Below, piece by piece: positions 60,812 to 62,874 of a stretch of 62,874 nucleotides of DNA. Position 1 is the first letter of the stretch; each line of letters opens with the position of its first letter. Under the pieces are notes generated by a model, which was not told where the DNA came from, searched no databases, and saw only the letters and a list, made by a program, of their open reading frames with translations. A program made the position numbers and the translations under genes. Source of the DNA: UBA6168 sp964573725. Lineage in GTDB: Bacteria; Bacteroidota; Bacteroidia; Chitinophagales; Saprospiraceae. The stretch is taken from positions 1 through 62,874 of the forward strand of contig CAZNLJ010000024.1 of the NCBI GenBank assembly GCA_964573725.1, written 5' to 3'.

Positions 60812-60945
60812 AATTTAAATTATTTAATCTTCTTAAGCAGTAAATATTTAGAAAATTATTGCGTTTCGAAATGAATATTCCATTGGACAAGACAACAAGA
60901 GATTATTATATAATTAGTTTTTACCGAATGTTTAAAGATTCGTTC
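60812..60945. other. AT-rich gap before the lipoprotein gene
   Basis: These 134 bases between the exporter ATPase and the lipoprotein gene are about three-quarters A and T and end in the run AATAATTTAAATT before the ATG. They probably contain a promoter for the downstream genes. No exact -7 element was found. Confidence 0.3.
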
Positions 60946-61689
60946 TTATATATTTTTCGATTTGTACATGTCCACTATCTCATCAGGAGGCCCTACAGCA
61001 ATCATTTTGCCGCGGTCCAGAAATAGGACTCGGTCGCTGTACTTCTTTATCTGTTCTAATTGATGGCTGACCAATATGATTGTCCTGCCGCTCAAGAAGG
61101 CTGATTTGAAAACCTCACTGGATTTTCGTTGGAAAGATACATCTCCGACGCCACCAAAAAATTCATCCATGAGCAGTATATCTGCCTCTGCATGTACGGC
61201 AATGGAGAATGCGAGTCTGCTTTGCATACCGGAAGAGAAAAATTTCAATTTAGTGTCCACATAATCATGCAATTCCGCGAATTCAATAATCTCTTCGAAC
61301 TTCTCACCGATTTTCTTGAAACTCAGTCCCAAAAGCGACGCATTCAGATAGACATTGTCAAGCGCTGACAATTGCGGATCAAATCCCATTCCTAAAGCCA
61401 ACCGAATGATCTTCCCTTTAACCTCAATCTTGCCTCCTTTATCCGGAAGTATGGACCCCATGATTAGCTTGAGTAACGTAGATTTACCACTTCCATTATT
61501 ACCTACGATACCAAGAAATTCGCCTCGACCGACCTCAAGGTTGATCCCATCCAGGGCATGAATTTTTCGCCTATGGTTAGGCGTACCCAAATTGAAGAAC
61601 TTGTTCCTAATGGAATCGTTTTGCTTTTCAAATATGGTGAATGTTTTACGTATATTCTCAAGTCGTATGGCAGGCTCGTAGTTCTTCAT
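60946..61689 (-). CDS. Polysaccharide ABC exporter ATP-binding protein (Wzt/KpsT/TagH type)
   Basis: The 247-residue ATPase has Walker A GNNGSGKST (63-71), signature FSSGMQSRLAFSIAV (about 146-160), Walker B ILLMDEFFGGVGD and switch His in VSHQLEQIKKY. The wording 'HALDGINLEVGRGEFLGIVG' and the truncated C-terminus match ATPases of the O-antigen, capsule and teichoic acid exporters. The C-terminal carbohydrate-binding domain of some Wzt proteins is absent. With the permease upstream it should export the undecaprenyl-linked glycan across the inner membrane. Confidence 0.93.
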   Translation of the reverse strand: MKNYEPAIRLENIRKTFTIFEKQNDSIRNKFFNLGTPNHRRKIHALDGINLEVGRGEFLGIVGNNGSGKSTLLKLIMGSILPDKGGKIEVKGKIIRLALGMGFDPQLSALDNVYLNASLLGLSFKKIGEKFEEIIEFAELHDYVDTKLKFFSSGMQSRLAFSIAVHAEADILLMDEFFGGVGDVSFQRKSSEVFKSAFLSGRTIILVSHQLEQIKKYSDRVLFLDRGKMIAVGPPDEIVDMYKSKNI

Positions 61690-61842
61690 TTGCCAGCTAT
61701 TTGAATGATTGGCTAGTATGCATCGTACCGGGTAGGATTTGGGTCTTTATTACTTCCCTTGTACAACATCCCCGTATATGATGATTCGAAAGAGCGATTG
61801 TCTACATTAATTCTCGGTGGAAAGTATTGAAATCTGGCGTTG
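61690..61842. other. 153-base gap between exporter permease and ATPase with a coupled 14-codon frame
   Basis: On the minus strand an ATG overlaps the permease stop (ATGA) and reads 14 codons (MTTPDFNTFHRELM) to a TAG. In another frame an unbroken stretch without a start continues for about 45 codons. The gap is unusually long for a permease/ATPase pair. It may be a decayed small gene or simply untranslated spacer. Confidence 0.25.
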
Positions 61843-62643
61843 TCATATTTTTTCCAATGCCTTGTACCGTAATTTGTTGAACAAAATGAGCGCAATCCAA
61901 TACAATACGATTGCGTAAATCAAATCGTACACGAACAGTACACCATCTATGGGACTCCCATAGATCAACACATTCCTGGCGTTGATGATGATTCCCGGTA
62001 GCGGGGTCAAATAAGCTAGCACGGCTGATTTCCAAGTGCTATTCGGATCGATCAAATAAAATACTCCACTTAACCATATCAATACCATTTTTGCCAAGTC
62101 CCATAAATGGACAATATCTTTTATATAGATCTGAATTAACGAAAGGATTATTTGCGTGGCTAGGCCAAAAATGAGTAGATTGACCACCAAAGCGGGCAGT
62201 AAAAGCCAATGAACATGGACTTGTGCACCTAGGATAAGGCTTGCAAGGAAGTAAGTGATGAAATTGAAAGCGAACGCAAATACGGAGCTTATCGTCCCTG
62301 CGTAATACACATCAATCCAAGTTATTTGGATGTTTTCTAGTATATATCGTTTACTCCCTAGTACGTGAAGACCCTTGGTGGCGGTTTCCGTATAGAACAT
62401 GTACAGAACCAGCCCTAAGAAAAGGAATAATTCGAAATGAGGGGTATTGTTCTTGAATACGATAGTAAACACATAGTAATAAATTAGCAATTGTGCCAAG
62501 GGATTGAGCATGGCCCATACTACGCCGAGTATGGAGCCGTAGTATCTGTTCAGGAAATCTGTTTTTGCCAAGACCCATATACGCTCGAGCCTGTTGTTCT
62601 CCGGCAATACTTCCAGTATGGGCCTCAAAATCTTGTTGATCAT
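61843..62643 (-). CDS. Polysaccharide ABC exporter permease (Wzm/KpsM/TagG type)
   Basis: The 266-residue ABC-2 permease has about six transmembrane segments and an amphipathic N-terminus (VLAKTDFLNRYYGSILGVVWAMLNPLAQLLIYYYVF, read as landmarks RYYGS and LGVVWAMLNPL). Further helices lie near 72-90, 110-130, 140-165, 172-195 and 228-250. The family works with the ATPase encoded 153 bases downstream to flip lipid-linked polysaccharide. The start MINKILRPILEVLPENN lies near the right edge and the upstream 231 bases hold no gene. Confidence 0.92.
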   Translation of the reverse strand: MINKILRPILEVLPENNRLERIWVLAKTDFLNRYYGSILGVVWAMLNPLAQLLIYYYVFTIVFKNNTPHFELFLFLGLVLYMFYTETATKGLHVLGSKRYILENIQITWIDVYYAGTISSVFAFAFNFITYFLASLILGAQVHVHWLLLPALVVNLLIFGLATQIILSLIQIYIKDIVHLWDLAKMVLIWLSGVFYLIDPNSTWKSAVLAYLTPLPGIIINARNVLIYGSPIDGVLFVYDLIYAIVLYWIALILFNKLRYKALEKI

Positions 62644-62874
62644 TTGTATGTCAGATATTAGCAGTTAGTTACGGCTAAATCTGGAATTTGTTTCACGTAG
62701 GTCTATATCGTTATATAGCCATAGTCGCTTGGAACAATAGCGAAGACGGATTCCACGGGTGTGATTCCCATTTACTGTAAAATTGGAGGATTATTACTGC
62801 ATATAGTACTTCCAAAATCGCTCCCATCTTCCATTAGTAATCACCAATGCTCTGGTGAGGAGCATACCCTGAGC
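62644..62874. other. Right-edge non-coding region upstream of the exporter
   Basis: No open frame of note is present. Visible structures are CTATAT/ATATAG (62702-62717) and the overlapping inverted repeats TCACCA/TGGTGA and ATGCTC/GAGCAT at 62841-62865. It probably includes the leader of the exporter operon. Confidence 0.3.

Noticed and set aside
61713..61895. 60-codon minus-strand frame across the permease 3' end
   Set aside because: Its start lies inside the permease gene in another frame. The non-overlapping part has no start codon, so it is not called as a gene.
1..62874. tRNA, rRNA, CRISPR array, insertion sequence or prophage
   Set aside because: No T-arm-like GTTCGA context with acceptor pairing, no regularly spaced repeats and no transposase or integrase motifs were seen on either strand.

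Overview
The window is a chromosomal piece of a Bacteroidota bacterium, most likely from the Saprospiria/Lewinella side of the phylum (class placement is an inference). The support is two proteins ending in type IX secretion (T9SS) type A sorting domains, a further divergent candidate, a DUF6089 outer-membrane protein, a eukaryotic-type (GSII) glutamine synthetase, TAnnTTTG-type -7 promoter elements, poor Shine-Dalgarno signals and a TonB-dependent receptor. Most of the window is GC-rich (around 60 percent by eye). From about 52.7 kb to the right edge it drops to roughly 40-45 percent.

Layout. 0-14.3 kb holds cell-surface and secreted proteins: the 3' part of a giant HYR/dockerin/cohesin-like T9SS protein, a TonB receptor, glutamine synthetase, a secreted HhH plus barrel protein, a NamZ-type muramidase lipoprotein, a DnaQ-GIY-YIG nuclease fusion and an M43 metalloprotease. 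14.4-31.6 kb is mainly core metabolism and information processing: leuS, ffh, heptose-7-phosphate kinase, alkaline phosphatase, acyl-CoA dehydrogenase, the threonine degradation pair tdh-kbl, an orphan FtsX/MacB-type permease, and an overlapping selU-selD pair for tRNA selenouridine. 31.6-48.8 kb holds a RibB fused to a degenerate GTP cyclohydrolase II, arfB, a BadF-type sugar kinase, mutS, an NlpC/P60 lipoprotein, a leftward run glgB-era-der-rfbC-rfbD, gamma-glutamyltransferase and purB. Between the last two lies a GC-rich island with pairing potential that ends in a strong intrinsic terminator and is a candidate non-coding RNA gene. 48.9-52.7 kb is a two-gene operon of the planctomycete-type cytochrome/DUF1549/DUF1553 and DUF1501 families.

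52.8-62.6 kb is a leftward, AT-richer surface-polysaccharide cluster. It contains an ABC-2 permease and ATPase of the O-antigen/teichoic acid export type, a lipoprotein, two unrelated-looking sulfotransferases, a 1349-residue glycosyltransferase with four apparent modules and a 615-residue two-module glycosyltransferase. Together these suggest synthesis and export of a sulfated glycan, probably acquired or exchanged horizontally.

The most interesting items are the candidate RNA upstream of purB, the sulfated-glycan island with its four-module glycosyltransferase, the RibBA-like protein that has lost its zinc cysteines, and the recurring short-leader promoters. No tRNA, rRNA, CRISPR array, transposase or integrase was recognised. 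All assignments come from reading motifs; no database search was run.
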